Assembly (NCBI GenBank): GCA_965223955.1
Contig: OZ245029.1
Coordinates: forward strand, 62,001 to 126,000
Length of the DNA: 64,000 nt
Direction: 5' to 3'
Source: Bin75 sp965223955
GTDB lineage: Bacteria; Nitrospirota; Nitrospiria; Nitrospirales; UBA8639
Under the pieces are notes generated by a model. That model saw only the letters and a program-made list of their open reading frames with translations. It searched no databases and was not told where the DNA came from. Positions 35,368 to 44,063 of this stretch are shown piece by piece. How positions within the stretch are numbered: the stretch's first letter is position 1; the number at the start of each line of letters is the position of its first letter. Both the position numbers and the translations under genes were made by a program.

Positions 35368-36579
35368 TCAGTCAAACACGGAGGGCATCGAGAAAATCGG
35401 AAGATACATGGCCACGACAATAAACCCGATGCCTATGCCTAACACGACGATGATCAAAGGCTCCAAGACGGCGGTGAACGCGGCGACGTCGCGGTCCACT
35501 TCACGCTCGTAGAGGTCCGCGATTTTTCCCAAGGCCGTATCGAGACTTCCCGTGGCCTCGCCGACCCCGACCATATTGGAGACCAGGCGGGGAAACATCC
35601 CGGACCGCTCCAGCGGGTCGGCCAGGGTATGGCCCTCGCGAATACTCGATCTCGCTTCCTCCAACGCCCGTTCCATGCGCCGCAACCCGGACACCTTTTT
35701 GGTGATTTCCAGGCTGCGTAAAATCGGCACGCCGCTCCCCAGCAGCACACTCACCGTACGCGCGACGTGCACAACGGCCACGTTCCGCCACAGCTTCCCC
35801 ACCAACGGCACGCGAAGCATGAAATCCTCGATCATCCGTTGCCCGGACCGGGTTTTCGCCCACAGGCGTCCCCCCATGCCCAGACCGACGATTCCCAGGA
35901 GCACCGACACCCAATGATCCTGGAGCCGGCGACTCACCGCCAACACCACGGCCGTCGGCCAAGGCAGCGCGTCACCCCAATCGGCGAACATGGTGGCGAA
36001 CATGGGGATCACCCATATGAGCAACACCCAGAGCACGAGCGTGGCCACGGTCACCACAAGCAGGGGATAGGCCAACGCCAGCTTCACCTGTTGCCTGAGC
36101 CGCCCCACTTTGTCCAAATGCTCGGCCAGCCGGCCGAACGTCTCATCCAGGATTCCACCTTCTTCTCCGGCTTCTACCATACTGACGTACCAGGGCGTGA
36201 AAACCGTGGGGTGTCCCTGAAGCGCCCCGGCCAGGGACGATCCCGACTCCACCCTCTGCTTCACGGCACGGATCACCGCTTGAAAGGCTGAAGACGCCGC
36301 TTGCGTCGCCAGCACCTCGAGACTCTGCGAAAGGGGCACTCCGGCTTTGATCAAGGCTTCGAGTTGATAGGTAAAAACCGTCAAGTCTTTTTGGGAGACG
36401 CGGGCCGTTCCCGGGAAAGGCCACCATTCGACAGAGGAGGTGGGTTTTTCCCGGATGCGAGTCACAAACAGATCACGTTGGCGTAGAGCCCGCAGTGCGG
36501 CGCTTTGGTCGACGGCCTCCATTTCTCCCCGCCGGACGACTCCCTGCCGGGTTTTGACACGATAGACGAACGTCGGCAT
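35368..36579 (-). CDS. gspF: Type II secretion/type IV pilus inner-membrane protein GspF
   Basis: A 403-residue polytopic protein with two tandem T2SSF domains and three predicted membrane segments (LLVVTVATLVLWVLLIWV near the middle, and LIIVVLGIGIGFIVVAMYLPI at the end). Start chosen at 36579 (MPTFVYRVKT) by family alignment. It works with the ATPase encoded just upstream; the remaining secretion or pilus genes are not in this window. Confidence 0.92.
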   Translation of the reverse strand: MPTFVYRVKTRQGVVRRGEMEAVDQSAALRALRQRDLFVTRIREKPTSSVEWWPFPGTARVSQKDLTVFTYQLEALIKAGVPLSQSLEVLATQAASSAFQAVIRAVKQRVESGSSLAGALQGHPTVFTPWYVSMVEAGEEGGILDETFGRLAEHLDKVGRLRQQVKLALAYPLLVVTVATLVLWVLLIWVIPMFATMFADWGDALPWPTAVVLAVSRRLQDHWVSVLLGIVGLGMGGRLWAKTRSGQRMIEDFMLRVPLVGKLWRNVAVVHVARTVSVLLGSGVPILRSLEITKKVSGLRRMERALEEARSSIREGHTLADPLERSGMFPRLVSNMVGVGEATGSLDTALGKIADLYEREVDRDVAAFTAVLEPLIIVVLGIGIGFIVVAMYLPIFSMPSVFD

Positions 36580-36626
36580 GATCAGGCGCTGCTCAAGGAA
36601 CGGGGGTTCTCCTCCCGCAAACGGGG

Positions 36627-38444
36627 TCAATCCTCAGTGGACACACTCACGACCTCTTCAACAGTGGTGAGCCCCTGCTTGATTTTGTCCAATCCGCTTC
36701 GTCGAATGGTTTTCAAGCCATCGGCTAAGGCTTGCTGCTTGAGTTGATCGGCTGTTTGCCGTTCAAGGATACGGGATCGAAAACTCTCGGAGACCGGCAA
36801 AACCTCAAAAAGACCGATGCGCCCTTTATAGCCCGTCCCATGACACGAGGCACAGCCTTGCCCCTGCACCGGGGCTACGGTCAACGTCTCCGCGTCGGTG
36901 AAGCCCAACTCGCGAAGCCGTTCCATCGAAAAACGGTCGGACGGCCGTTGACAATCAGGGCAGATGCGACGCACGAGCCGTTGCGCCACGATAACACTCA
37001 CCGACGACGCCACCATAAAGGGATCGACGCCCATATCGAGCAACCGCGTCACCGCCCGAACCGCATCATGCGTGTGCAAGGTGGACAGGACCCGATGCCC
37101 GGTCAGGCCAGCCCGGATCGCAATTTGCGCGGTTTCCAAATCCCGGATTTCCCCCACCATCATAATATCCGGATCCTGCCGCAGAAAGGCCCGCAAGATC
37201 TGGGCAAAGCCAAGACCGATCTCTTCTTTAATCTGGACTTGCGTGATGCCGGTAAAATGGTACTCCACCGGATCTTCAACCGTGACGATATTCACGTCAG
37301 GCGTATTCAACACTTGCAGCGCGGAATACAGTGTCGTGGTCTTTCCACTCCCCGTCGGACCGGTCACCAGGATCATCCCATGCGGACGTTCCAACGCCGT
37401 GAGCAAGGTCTCGGTGTCGATCGCATCCAATCCCAAGGCCGACAGGTCGACCAGTTGCCCCGCCCGGTTCAGCAATCGAAGCACGGCTTTTTCCCCATGA
37501 AGGGAAGGCAAAATCGAAAGACGAATATCGACGGTCCGCTTTGATCCCAACTCCATCGTCATGCGCCCATCCTGCGGAAGGCGGCGTTCGGCAATATCCA
37601 AATGTGAAAGGATCTTGAGTCGAGAGATCACGGCATTCCTCAACCCCAGGGAATAGGTCATCGCCGTATGCAACACGCCATCCAGCCGAAACCGCACGCG
37701 CACCGCACTCTCATAGGGTTCCAAATGCACGTCGCTCACACCCGTGCCGGCTGCGCGCTCGAGAATCGTCTGGACCAACCGGGCGACGGGAGACTCCTCT
37801 TCAACCAACGCCTCGGCTCCTGCTTCCGGCTGTGCGTACCGCAGGCTCGACGACGCCGTGTCCAACAACGACATCATCTCTTCAGACTGCAAGATCGAAT
37901 CGACTCCATGGACATTGCGCAACGAATCGTCTGAAGAAAAGGACCCGTGGGCACCGGCATAGGCATTCGCGTCATGCGTGCTCGCAGGGGATGAGTTGCC
38001 GTGTCGACCTTGATCCTGCCGCTGGTATAACGCCTGAATATATTGGCGAATATCAGACTCCAGGGCGATCACCGGAATCACCTGCAGCCCGGTACGAAAC
38101 CGAACCTCATCCAACACGTGGAGATTGGCCGGATCAGCCAAGGCGACCGTCAACCGCCGACCGACTTTGCTCAACGGCACGGCCACGTGTTGCTGAGCCC
38201 AGGTCTGAGGAACGCAGTTTGCCAGTTCCGGGGCCACGTCGGCAGGGAAGGGAGACGCCGTGGCCAATCCATACTGCTGGCCCAGAAATTTCAGTAACGT
38301 TTCTTCGGAAATGACCTGCCGTTCAAGGAGGATTTGGCCGAGCGGTTGGCAGGTCTCCTGCTGTCGAGCCAACGCCTCATGCAATTGAGCAGAGGTCACA
38401 CATCCGGCATCAAGCAGTAATTGACCCAGCCGGGTGTGCAGCAT
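36627..38444 (-). CDS. gspE: Type II secretion/type IV pilus assembly ATPase (GspE/PilB)
   Basis: A 605-residue hexameric ATPase. Residues 1-150 are the N-terminal GspE domain; then Walker A GPTGSGKTTTLYSAL, Asp box EDPVEY and Walker B MVGEIRDLETAQIA, and the CPDC/CASC zinc module with TGYKGRIGLFEVL. It energises pseudopilin or pilin assembly. A 47-base gap leads to gspF. Confidence 0.94.
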   Translation of the reverse strand: MLHTRLGQLLLDAGCVTSAQLHEALARQQETCQPLGQILLERQVISEETLLKFLGQQYGLATASPFPADVAPELANCVPQTWAQQHVAVPLSKVGRRLTVALADPANLHVLDEVRFRTGLQVIPVIALESDIRQYIQALYQRQDQGRHGNSSPASTHDANAYAGAHGSFSSDDSLRNVHGVDSILQSEEMMSLLDTASSSLRYAQPEAGAEALVEEESPVARLVQTILERAAGTGVSDVHLEPYESAVRVRFRLDGVLHTAMTYSLGLRNAVISRLKILSHLDIAERRLPQDGRMTMELGSKRTVDIRLSILPSLHGEKAVLRLLNRAGQLVDLSALGLDAIDTETLLTALERPHGMILVTGPTGSGKTTTLYSALQVLNTPDVNIVTVEDPVEYHFTGITQVQIKEEIGLGFAQILRAFLRQDPDIMMVGEIRDLETAQIAIRAGLTGHRVLSTLHTHDAVRAVTRLLDMGVDPFMVASSVSVIVAQRLVRRICPDCQRPSDRFSMERLRELGFTDAETLTVAPVQGQGCASCHGTGYKGRIGLFEVLPVSESFRSRILERQTADQLKQQALADGLKTIRRSGLDKIKQGLTTVEEVVSVSTED

Positions 38445-38475
38445 AAAACCCCACCACGAAACGTGGAGATCCTTA

Positions 38476-39084
38476 TTATGAATCCTCGGCGTTGTTCAAC
38501 CGATTCACTCCGCGGAGAATATAATGCAGGCCGGACAGGACCGTCAGCAGACTCATCGTCAACAACAGAGGGAACAGGAAAACCGGGTCCAGCCCTTGGG
38601 CGGTCAAGGCGAGCACCGAGATAATATAGATCGCCTGAAACAGCGTCGTGGCTTTGCCCAACAATGTAGGTGAGGCATCGATAACCGTATCAGTGAGATG
38701 GGCCAACAGCGTGCCGGTGAGTAGAATCGCGTCGCGACTGACAACCAGGATGACACTCCACGCCGGCACCATCCCCAACAGGGAAAACGTCACAAACGTC
38801 GTCATGAGCAACAGTTTATCCGCCAACGGATCGAGGTAGGCCCCAAATTGCGTTTTCTGATTCGCGATACGAGCGATCGTGCCATCCAGCGCATCGGTCA
38901 GTGCCGCAATGATCAACGTCACCAGGGCATACTCCACGTGCTCATAGACCAACAACCCGACAATGAGCGGGATCAACAAGATCCGGAGAATCGTGAGGCT
39001 GTTGGGGATGTTCAGCGGGACCACGCCCCCAATGGAGAAACGTGCATCCATCACATCCGTACCTGGTACTTGTTTGGGAATCAC
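38476..39084 (-). CDS. pgsA: CDP-diacylglycerol--glycerol-3-phosphate phosphatidyltransferase
   Basis: A 202-residue membrane enzyme making phosphatidylglycerol phosphate. The CDP-alcohol transferase motif is complete: D-A-L-D-G-T-I-A-R, then G-A-Y-L-D-P-L-A-D. NIPNSLTILRILLIPL is the typical N-terminus. Start is a GTG at 39084 with AAGGAGG 6 bases upstream; the longer frame and the internal ATG at 39051 are less likely. Confidence 0.93.
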   Translation of the reverse strand: MIPKQVPGTDVMDARFSIGGVVPLNIPNSLTILRILLIPLIVGLLVYEHVEYALVTLIIAALTDALDGTIARIANQKTQFGAYLDPLADKLLLMTTFVTFSLLGMVPAWSVILVVSRDAILLTGTLLAHLTDTVIDASPTLLGKATTLFQAIYIISVLALTAQGLDPVFLFPLLLTMSLLTVLSGLHYILRGVNRLNNAEDS

Positions 39085-39090
39085 GAATAT

Positions 39091-39097
39091 CCTCCTT
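39091..39097 (-). promoter_or_regulatory. Ribosome binding site deciding the pgsA GTG start
   Basis: AAGGAGG on the minus strand, 6 bases before the GTG at 39084. Confidence 0.78.
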
Positions 39098-39197
39098 AAG
39101 AAAACAAGACTAAGGACGGGAAGCGCACAAGTCAACCGGAGAGCAACATTTTTCTCGGGCCAACGGCCTTGAGCACAAACCCGACCGAACAGCACGG

Positions 39198-39226
39198 TTG
39201 AAGGTTGCAACTCTCCCCCTTATAAT
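39198..39226 (+). promoter_or_regulatory. Promoter of the 104-residue gene
   Basis: TTGAAG (39198-39203), 17-base spacer, perfect TATAAT (39221-39226), about 30 bases upstream of a ribosome site and ATG. Confidence 0.7.
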
Positions 39227-39263
39227 CATCAGACAATAACACGAAAAGGAAGGATCAATCTGC

Positions 39264-39578
39264 ATGAGTACCTTGCCGTTGTCATTTCGGTTACGCAACG
39301 CGGTGGTCGAGAAGCACCAGTTGGAGGGCACCGATCCCAGCGATCGCTCTTTCAACCGCGTTGTGCCGGTCACGCACGTCAAGCGTGGCTATACGGCCAG
39401 TATGATGTATGAAGCGTTAGTGACGGAAAGCGAGGTTCACCAGACCATGGGTGGAGCCATCAAGGAAATCGTGGACAAACTTCGTCACTTAGGCTTTACG
39501 CAAATGCGGACACGGTTGAATTTCAAGGGTCAAAAATATCTCGCCGAAAAAGAAACGTGGGTTGATTATCCCGACTGA
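39264..39578 (+). CDS. Small conserved-looking protein of unknown function
   Basis: A 104-residue soluble protein (MSTLPLSFRLRNAVV...), with no signal sequence or membrane segment. The end half, IKEIVDKLRHLGFTQMRTRLNFKGQKYL, has an alpha/beta pattern and many basic residues. The start has GGAAGGA about 10 bases upstream and a good promoter. It stands alone on the plus strand between pgsA and the serine hydrolase. Family not recognised. Confidence 0.8.
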   Translation: MSTLPLSFRLRNAVVEKHQLEGTDPSDRSFNRVVPVTHVKRGYTASMMYEALVTESEVHQTMGGAIKEIVDKLRHLGFTQMRTRLNFKGQKYLAEKETWVDYPD

Positions 39579-39623
39579 CCCGTTTCCGTCTCGAACGTGT
39601 TGCGCCCACCGTTCTCCGACCCG

Positions 39624-40730
39624 TCACCGCCCACCCCATTCCTGATAGATCGCATCATGAATCCGCGGACGGAACGTCTGAATGGCCGCATTCGCCCGGG
39701 TAGGATGCACCCGATTGGACACAATCACCACCTCAAGTTCACAGGACGGATCGATCCAGAGAGACGTGCCCGTAAACCCCACGTGCCCAAACGCCCGTGA
39801 AGAAAACCTCGTACCTGACGACGAAGGGACAGACGGGGTATCCCATCCCAACCCCCAAGGAGAGGTATCGGATTGACGATGGGTGAACCGTTTCGCAAGA
39901 GCGGCATTCAACAATCCGTCCCGGCCTTGTACCGCCTGAAGCCACACGGCTGAAAGCTGGCCGACGGCATGAGCCGTTCCGAACAGCCCGGCGTGCCCGG
40001 CACTGCCTCCCAACGCGTAGGCGTTTTCATCATGCACTTCTCCGCGCAACAAACGATTTCTCCAACGATCCCATTCCGTGGGGACGATTTCCGCCGGATC
40101 CTTAAACGCCGGTTCCGCTTCGTCACGACTGATAAACGCCAAGGACGAAACGTCCAAGGGCTCATAGATTCTTCGTCGGCAATAGGCAGCTAGGGGCATC
40201 CCCGCGCACCGTTCGACAATCACGCCCAACAGCATAAAGCCCACGTCGCTGTACAGGCTTTGACTGCCCGGCTGATATTCGACCGGTTCGCACGCGATGG
40301 CTCTCAGCAACGCGTGCACGCGTTGCCGTCGTTCTTCGTCATTGCGGGGCGGGAACCCCGAGGGCGCCAACCGTTCATAATAGGGCCGCCAGGCCGGCAA
40401 CCCCGCACTATGCGAGAGCAGTTGCCGAAGCACGACGTCGGCAAACGGGCTACCCTCCAGTTCTTCCACCCATTGGGACACGGACTGGTCCAAGTGCAGG
40501 CGACCGTCCTGGACCAAACACAACGTCGCCGTACTCGTGGCCAAGGGTTTGGTTAAGGACGCCAAGTCATAGATCGACTCCCGGCAGACGGGTTGGTCGT
40601 CGGGTGGAGCCCCGCGGGTTCCAACGGCTTCATGAAACACGACGGTTCCGCGAGATCGCACCAAGGCCACCGCACCCGGGAAGACCTTTTCGTGGACGGC
40701 CTGTTGAAAGGCGTGGAGGATGGAACTCAT
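39624..40730 (-). CDS. Beta-lactamase-fold serine hydrolase
   Basis: A 368-residue member of the beta-lactamase/class C-like (family VIII esterase) group. Nucleophile motif S58-L-T-K61 and Y160-S-D (where true class C lactamases have YxN). No signal peptide at the chosen start (MSSILHAFQQAV), so it may be cytoplasmic. Substrate could be an ester or peptide; beta-lactam resistance is not implied. It sits next to yggT near the cell-wall genes. Confidence 0.88.
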   Translation of the reverse strand: MSSILHAFQQAVHEKVFPGAVALVRSRGTVVFHEAVGTRGAPPDDQPVCRESIYDLASLTKPLATSTATLCLVQDGRLHLDQSVSQWVEELEGSPFADVVLRQLLSHSAGLPAWRPYYERLAPSGFPPRNDEERRQRVHALLRAIACEPVEYQPGSQSLYSDVGFMLLGVIVERCAGMPLAAYCRRRIYEPLDVSSLAFISRDEAEPAFKDPAEIVPTEWDRWRNRLLRGEVHDENAYALGGSAGHAGLFGTAHAVGQLSAVWLQAVQGRDGLLNAALAKRFTHRQSDTSPWGLGWDTPSVPSSSGTRFSSRAFGHVGFTGTSLWIDPSCELEVVIVSNRVHPTRANAAIQTFRPRIHDAIYQEWGGR

Positions 40731-40821
40731 GAGAGCACGAGTCAACGGGAGTCTAGCCGTGGTCTTCGTGAAGCATGGCCCCATGGAAGCATGATGCGAC
40801 GAGCGTCGTCATGAGGGCCCA

Positions 40822-40843
40822 TGATGACCGTCCCCGGTCGTCA
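40822..40843 (-). other. Hairpin overlapping the yggT stop
   Basis: Arms TGATGACCG and CGGTCGTCA around TCCC (plus strand) form a near-perfect 9-bp stem without a T run. A second weaker palindrome lies at 40790-40813. They may act as a 3' mRNA structure. Confidence 0.35.
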
Positions 40844-41137
40844 ATGCAACCGGAGCCCAATGTCCCGAATGGTTTGCACCACGGCATATTGCAAAAACAT
40901 GATCAGCAAAATCGCCAAGATGGGCGAGACGTCGATGCCTCCGAGCACGCCCACCCTGCGTCGGATGACGAACAGGACGGGGTCGGTCGCCTTTGCGAGA
41001 AACTGAACGATCGGATTCCACGGATCAGGATTCACCCACGAAATCAGGGCCCGGATAATAATCAGCCACATATACAAAAACAGGACCGTATCCAGGACAT
41101 AGGCCAGGCCCTGCAAAATATTACCTGCGACAAACAT
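40841..41137 (-). CDS. yggT: YggT family membrane protein
   Basis: A 98-residue protein with two membrane segments (VLDTVLFLYMWLIIIRALIS and ILAILLIMFLQYAVV) separated by the family loop WVNPDPWNPIVQFLAKATDPVLF. Often placed next to yggS and division genes; function uncertain, proposed links are to envelope or division. Confidence 0.93.
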   Translation of the reverse strand: MFVAGNILQGLAYVLDTVLFLYMWLIIIRALISWVNPDPWNPIVQFLAKATDPVLFVIRRRVGVLGGIDVSPILAILLIMFLQYAVVQTIRDIGLRLH

Positions 41138-41228
41138 GGTCCCCTCTCCTCATGACGTAGGTCGTCGTCTGTGTTCCGTTCCGTGTTCACCGACGGGTGA
41201 GCTGCTATCGACGATTACCGCCGACGTG

Positions 41229-41936
41229 TTATATCGCAGGCTGCAGTCGAGTTCCAAACAGCGCGGTGCCGACGCGAACCAACGTCGCGCCTTCCTCCAC
41301 CGCGACTTCAAAATCATTGGACATGCCCATGGAGAGTTCGTGCATGTGGACGCCCTGCAGCGGCATCCCTTTGATCCTGTCAGCCAGGTGTTTGAGACGT
41401 TGAAAATACGGTCGCATCATTTCGGGGTCCGGATTCCACGGGGGAAGCGTCATGAGCCCTTGCACGGACACCGCCAGGAAGGAATCGATTTCCGAGACGG
41501 CCGCCGGCAACGCGTCGGGGGAAAACCCGCCTTTGGATTCTTCTCCTCCGACGTTCACTTCGAGCAGGATGGCTTGAGACGTGTGTTGTTCCCGGGCCCG
41601 GCGTTGAATCTCCTCGGCCTGTTCCACGGATTCAACGGAATGAATGAGGCCGAATCGTCCCACCAACCACTTGAGCTTTCGTCGCTGGAGCCGACCGATA
41701 AAGTGCCACTCCACGCCCTCACGTTGCCCCACCTCCTGCATCTTGGCTTGTGCTTCCTGCCACCGGTTTTCTCCACAGATAGTCAGGCCCGCCCTAACGG
41801 CTTCGAGGACCCGAGACGCTTCGACGTATTTGGTCGCCGCGACCAATCGCACGCTCTGCGGATCCCGCCCCACGCGTTCGGCAGCGCGACGGATTCGATC
41901 ACGTGTCGTCCGGATCTTCGTCGATAGATCATTCAA
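41229..41936 (-). CDS. yggS: PLP-dependent YggS-family protein
   Basis: A 235-residue PLP-binding protein (PLPBP family) affecting PLP and amino-acid balance. Start chosen is a TTG at 41936 with AGGGA 7 bases upstream; this puts the PLP lysine at residue 36 (LVAATKY), as in the E. coli protein. Longer frames overlap pgeF. HFIGRLQRRK and HELSMGMSNDFEVA are family motifs. Confidence 0.92.
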   Translation of the reverse strand: MNDLSTKIRTTRDRIRRAAERVGRDPQSVRLVAATKYVEASRVLEAVRAGLTICGENRWQEAQAKMQEVGQREGVEWHFIGRLQRRKLKWLVGRFGLIHSVESVEQAEEIQRRAREQHTSQAILLEVNVGGEESKGGFSPDALPAAVSEIDSFLAVSVQGLMTLPPWNPDPEMMRPYFQRLKHLADRIKGMPLQGVHMHELSMGMSNDFEVAVEEGATLVRVGTALFGTRLQPAI

Positions 41937-41965
41937 CGGTACGTCCCTGCAAACAGCATTCCCGG

Positions 41966-42727
41966 TTACTTCAACATAATCCCGCTGACCATGTTCCCAT
42001 GCACTTTTCCCTCCCGGCGATAGGAAAAAAACAAATCCGGGCGACAGATGGTGCAGAGGTCCACGGTATGGATATGCTCCTCGGCGAGACCGAGGGACAC
42101 GGCTTGCCACCGAATGAGCTTTTTCAAATCCAACCGGCCGGTCACGGGACCGGTTCGTTTGAGGATGGTCGAGTCGTCGGGCACATCCGACGCCAACTGG
42201 TTCATGACCGGCGTATCGACTTCATAACAACATGGCCCGGCTGACGGCCCGATCGCCACGTGAAGCGAGGGGATGCCGGCACCGAACCGTTCCACCATAT
42301 TCCGCACGCTCTTCACCACAATGCCATGCACTGCCCCGCGCCAGCCTGCATGCACGGCCCCAATCACTCCGCGTGAGGAATCCATAAGCAACACGGGAAC
42401 ACAATCGGCGGTTTGGACGGTCAACAACGTGTCGGCTTGATCGGTGAGCACGGCGTCATGACCGCCGAAAAACTTCTGGCCCGCTTTCAGAGGACGCTCG
42501 ATGCTCAACACGTCCGTCCCGTGTACCTGACGGATGGAGACCACCAACGGGTAGTCGGAGTCTCCGGCCTTCACCGTCCCCAGTTCCCCGTTCATTCGTC
42601 CATACTGTGGCCCGTGCCGCGTCCCGAAGAAATGCAACATGCGTTGACTCATCCTCCCGAATGACCAACTCGTGAGGGGAAGCATCGCTTTTGTTGAAGG
42701 TGTCGGACCTTCCGCAACAAGAACCAT
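41966..42727 (-). CDS. pgeF: Multicopper-oxidase-like (laccase domain) protein PgeF/YfiH
   Basis: A 253-residue YfiH/PgeF-family protein; the family includes a peptidoglycan editing factor and purine-nucleoside phosphorolase activities. Metal ligands are seen in VHGTD, TADCVPVLL and HAGWRG, plus GPCCYEV. Start at 42727 (MVLVAEGPT) is chosen because AAAGGAGG lies about 9 bases upstream; the longer frame to 42751 starts before it. Directly follows ftsZ. Confidence 0.92.
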   Translation of the reverse strand: MVLVAEGPTPSTKAMLPLTSWSFGRMSQRMLHFFGTRHGPQYGRMNGELGTVKAGDSDYPLVVSIRQVHGTDVLSIERPLKAGQKFFGGHDAVLTDQADTLLTVQTADCVPVLLMDSSRGVIGAVHAGWRGAVHGIVVKSVRNMVERFGAGIPSLHVAIGPSAGPCCYEVDTPVMNQLASDVPDDSTILKRTGPVTGRLDLKKLIRWQAVSLGLAEEHIHTVDLCTICRPDLFFSYRREGKVHGNMVSGIMLK

Positions 42728-42754
42728 TCTTCCTGCCCTCCTTTGTGTCAACCG

Positions 42755-43960
42755 TTAATTGGCTCTCCTGCGCAAAAACGTGGGAACTTCCCAATCCGCA
42801 TCCACCAACAAATTACCCTGTTCGACTCGAGCATCCGATTCCCCTCGTCGCATAAACGCCGGGCGGTCCAGGTCGTCGGCCGAGCCATCCCCGGAAGCCG
42901 TCCGGGCCATGGTCAAGACCGGCTGAGGGGTCGGAGGCACGGAGAGACGAGGACGTTCTTGTCCTCCCAGACTCACGGCTGGCTTTGCCCTGTGGGAGTC
43001 TTGTTGTTGTTCAAATCCGGTCGCGATCACCGTGATAATCACCTCGTCTTCCAAGCCCGGATCGATCACGTGTCCGACGATAATATTGGCTTGGGGGTCC
43101 GCGGCTTCTTTCGCAATGGTTGACGCTTCGTCGACTTCATGCAGGGACAGATCCGTTGCGCCGGTGATGTTGAACAACAACCCTTTGGCGCCCTCGATCC
43201 CACTTTCTTCCAACAGCGGGCTGGTAATCGCTTGCTGGGCTGCTTCCATGGCGCGATTCGTTCCTCTGGCCACGCCCATCCCCATCACCGCTCTCCCCCT
43301 GTAGGACATGACCGTTTTCACGTCGGCAAAATCCACGTTGACCAGGCCGGGAGTGGTGATGACGTCGGTAATGCCTTTAATGGCTTGACGCAGGACGTCA
43401 TCGGCCACTTTGAACGCCTCCAATACCGGCGTGCTCTTATCCACCAAGGTCAGCAGTTTCTGATTGGGGATCACGAGCAACGAATCCACGTGTCGCCGGA
43501 GTTCCCGCAACCCCTCTTCAGCGTAGCCCATCCGACGCTGGCCTTCATGTTGAAAGGGCTTCGTCACCACGCCCACGGTCAAGATACCCAGGTCTCTGGC
43601 AATTCTGGCCGTGACGGGCGCTCCGCCTGTTCCAGTCCCACCGCCCATGCCCGCCGTGACGAATACCATATCCGCATCTTCCAAGGCCGTACGGATTTCG
43701 TTTTCACTTTCAAGAGCGGCATCCTTGCCCACTTCGGGATTCGCGCCGGCCCCGAGTCCTTTTGTTCGCTCCGGGCCCACCTGGATCCTGTACTGGGTAG
43801 AAGATTTGCTCAATGATTGAAGATCGGTATTCGCCACCACGAACTCCACTCGCGTCAGGCCGGCGGCAATCATGGTATTGACCGCATTGCACCCTGCTCC
43901 ACCAATCCCGATCACCTTAATCCGAATTGGGGTAATCTCTTCCTCTTGAAATGCAAACAT
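42755..43960 (-). CDS. ftsZ: Cell division protein FtsZ
   Basis: A 401-residue tubulin-like GTPase that forms the division ring. The GTP-binding signature GGGTGTG is at residues 106-112, with NTDLQSL and GIGGAGCNAVN before it. After a long unstructured linker come two tail-peptide-like motifs, LDRPAFMRR (364-372) and WEVPTFLRRR (390-399). AAGGAGG precedes the ATG. Last of the dcw genes before pgeF. Confidence 0.98.
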   Translation of the reverse strand: MFAFQEEEITPIRIKVIGIGGAGCNAVNTMIAAGLTRVEFVVANTDLQSLSKSSTQYRIQVGPERTKGLGAGANPEVGKDAALESENEIRTALEDADMVFVTAGMGGGTGTGGAPVTARIARDLGILTVGVVTKPFQHEGQRRMGYAEEGLRELRRHVDSLLVIPNQKLLTLVDKSTPVLEAFKVADDVLRQAIKGITDVITTPGLVNVDFADVKTVMSYRGRAVMGMGVARGTNRAMEAAQQAITSPLLEESGIEGAKGLLFNITGATDLSLHEVDEASTIAKEAADPQANIIVGHVIDPGLEDEVIITVIATGFEQQQDSHRAKPAVSLGGQERPRLSVPPTPQPVLTMARTASGDGSADDLDRPAFMRRGESDARVEQGNLLVDADWEVPTFLRRRAN

Positions 43961-44063
43961 GGAACGCCTCCTTTTTATGAAACCCCAACTCCACGCCCGT
44001 AGGGCTCAACGATCATTGATCCCCCCGTACACGTGGCGTCTGAAAATTTTATACGCCAGTCCC

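Noticed and set aside
39624..40730. Calling the serine hydrolase an antibiotic-resistance beta-lactamase
   Set aside because: YSD replaces YxN, no signal peptide is visible at the likely start, and this broad family is mostly esterases or peptidases.
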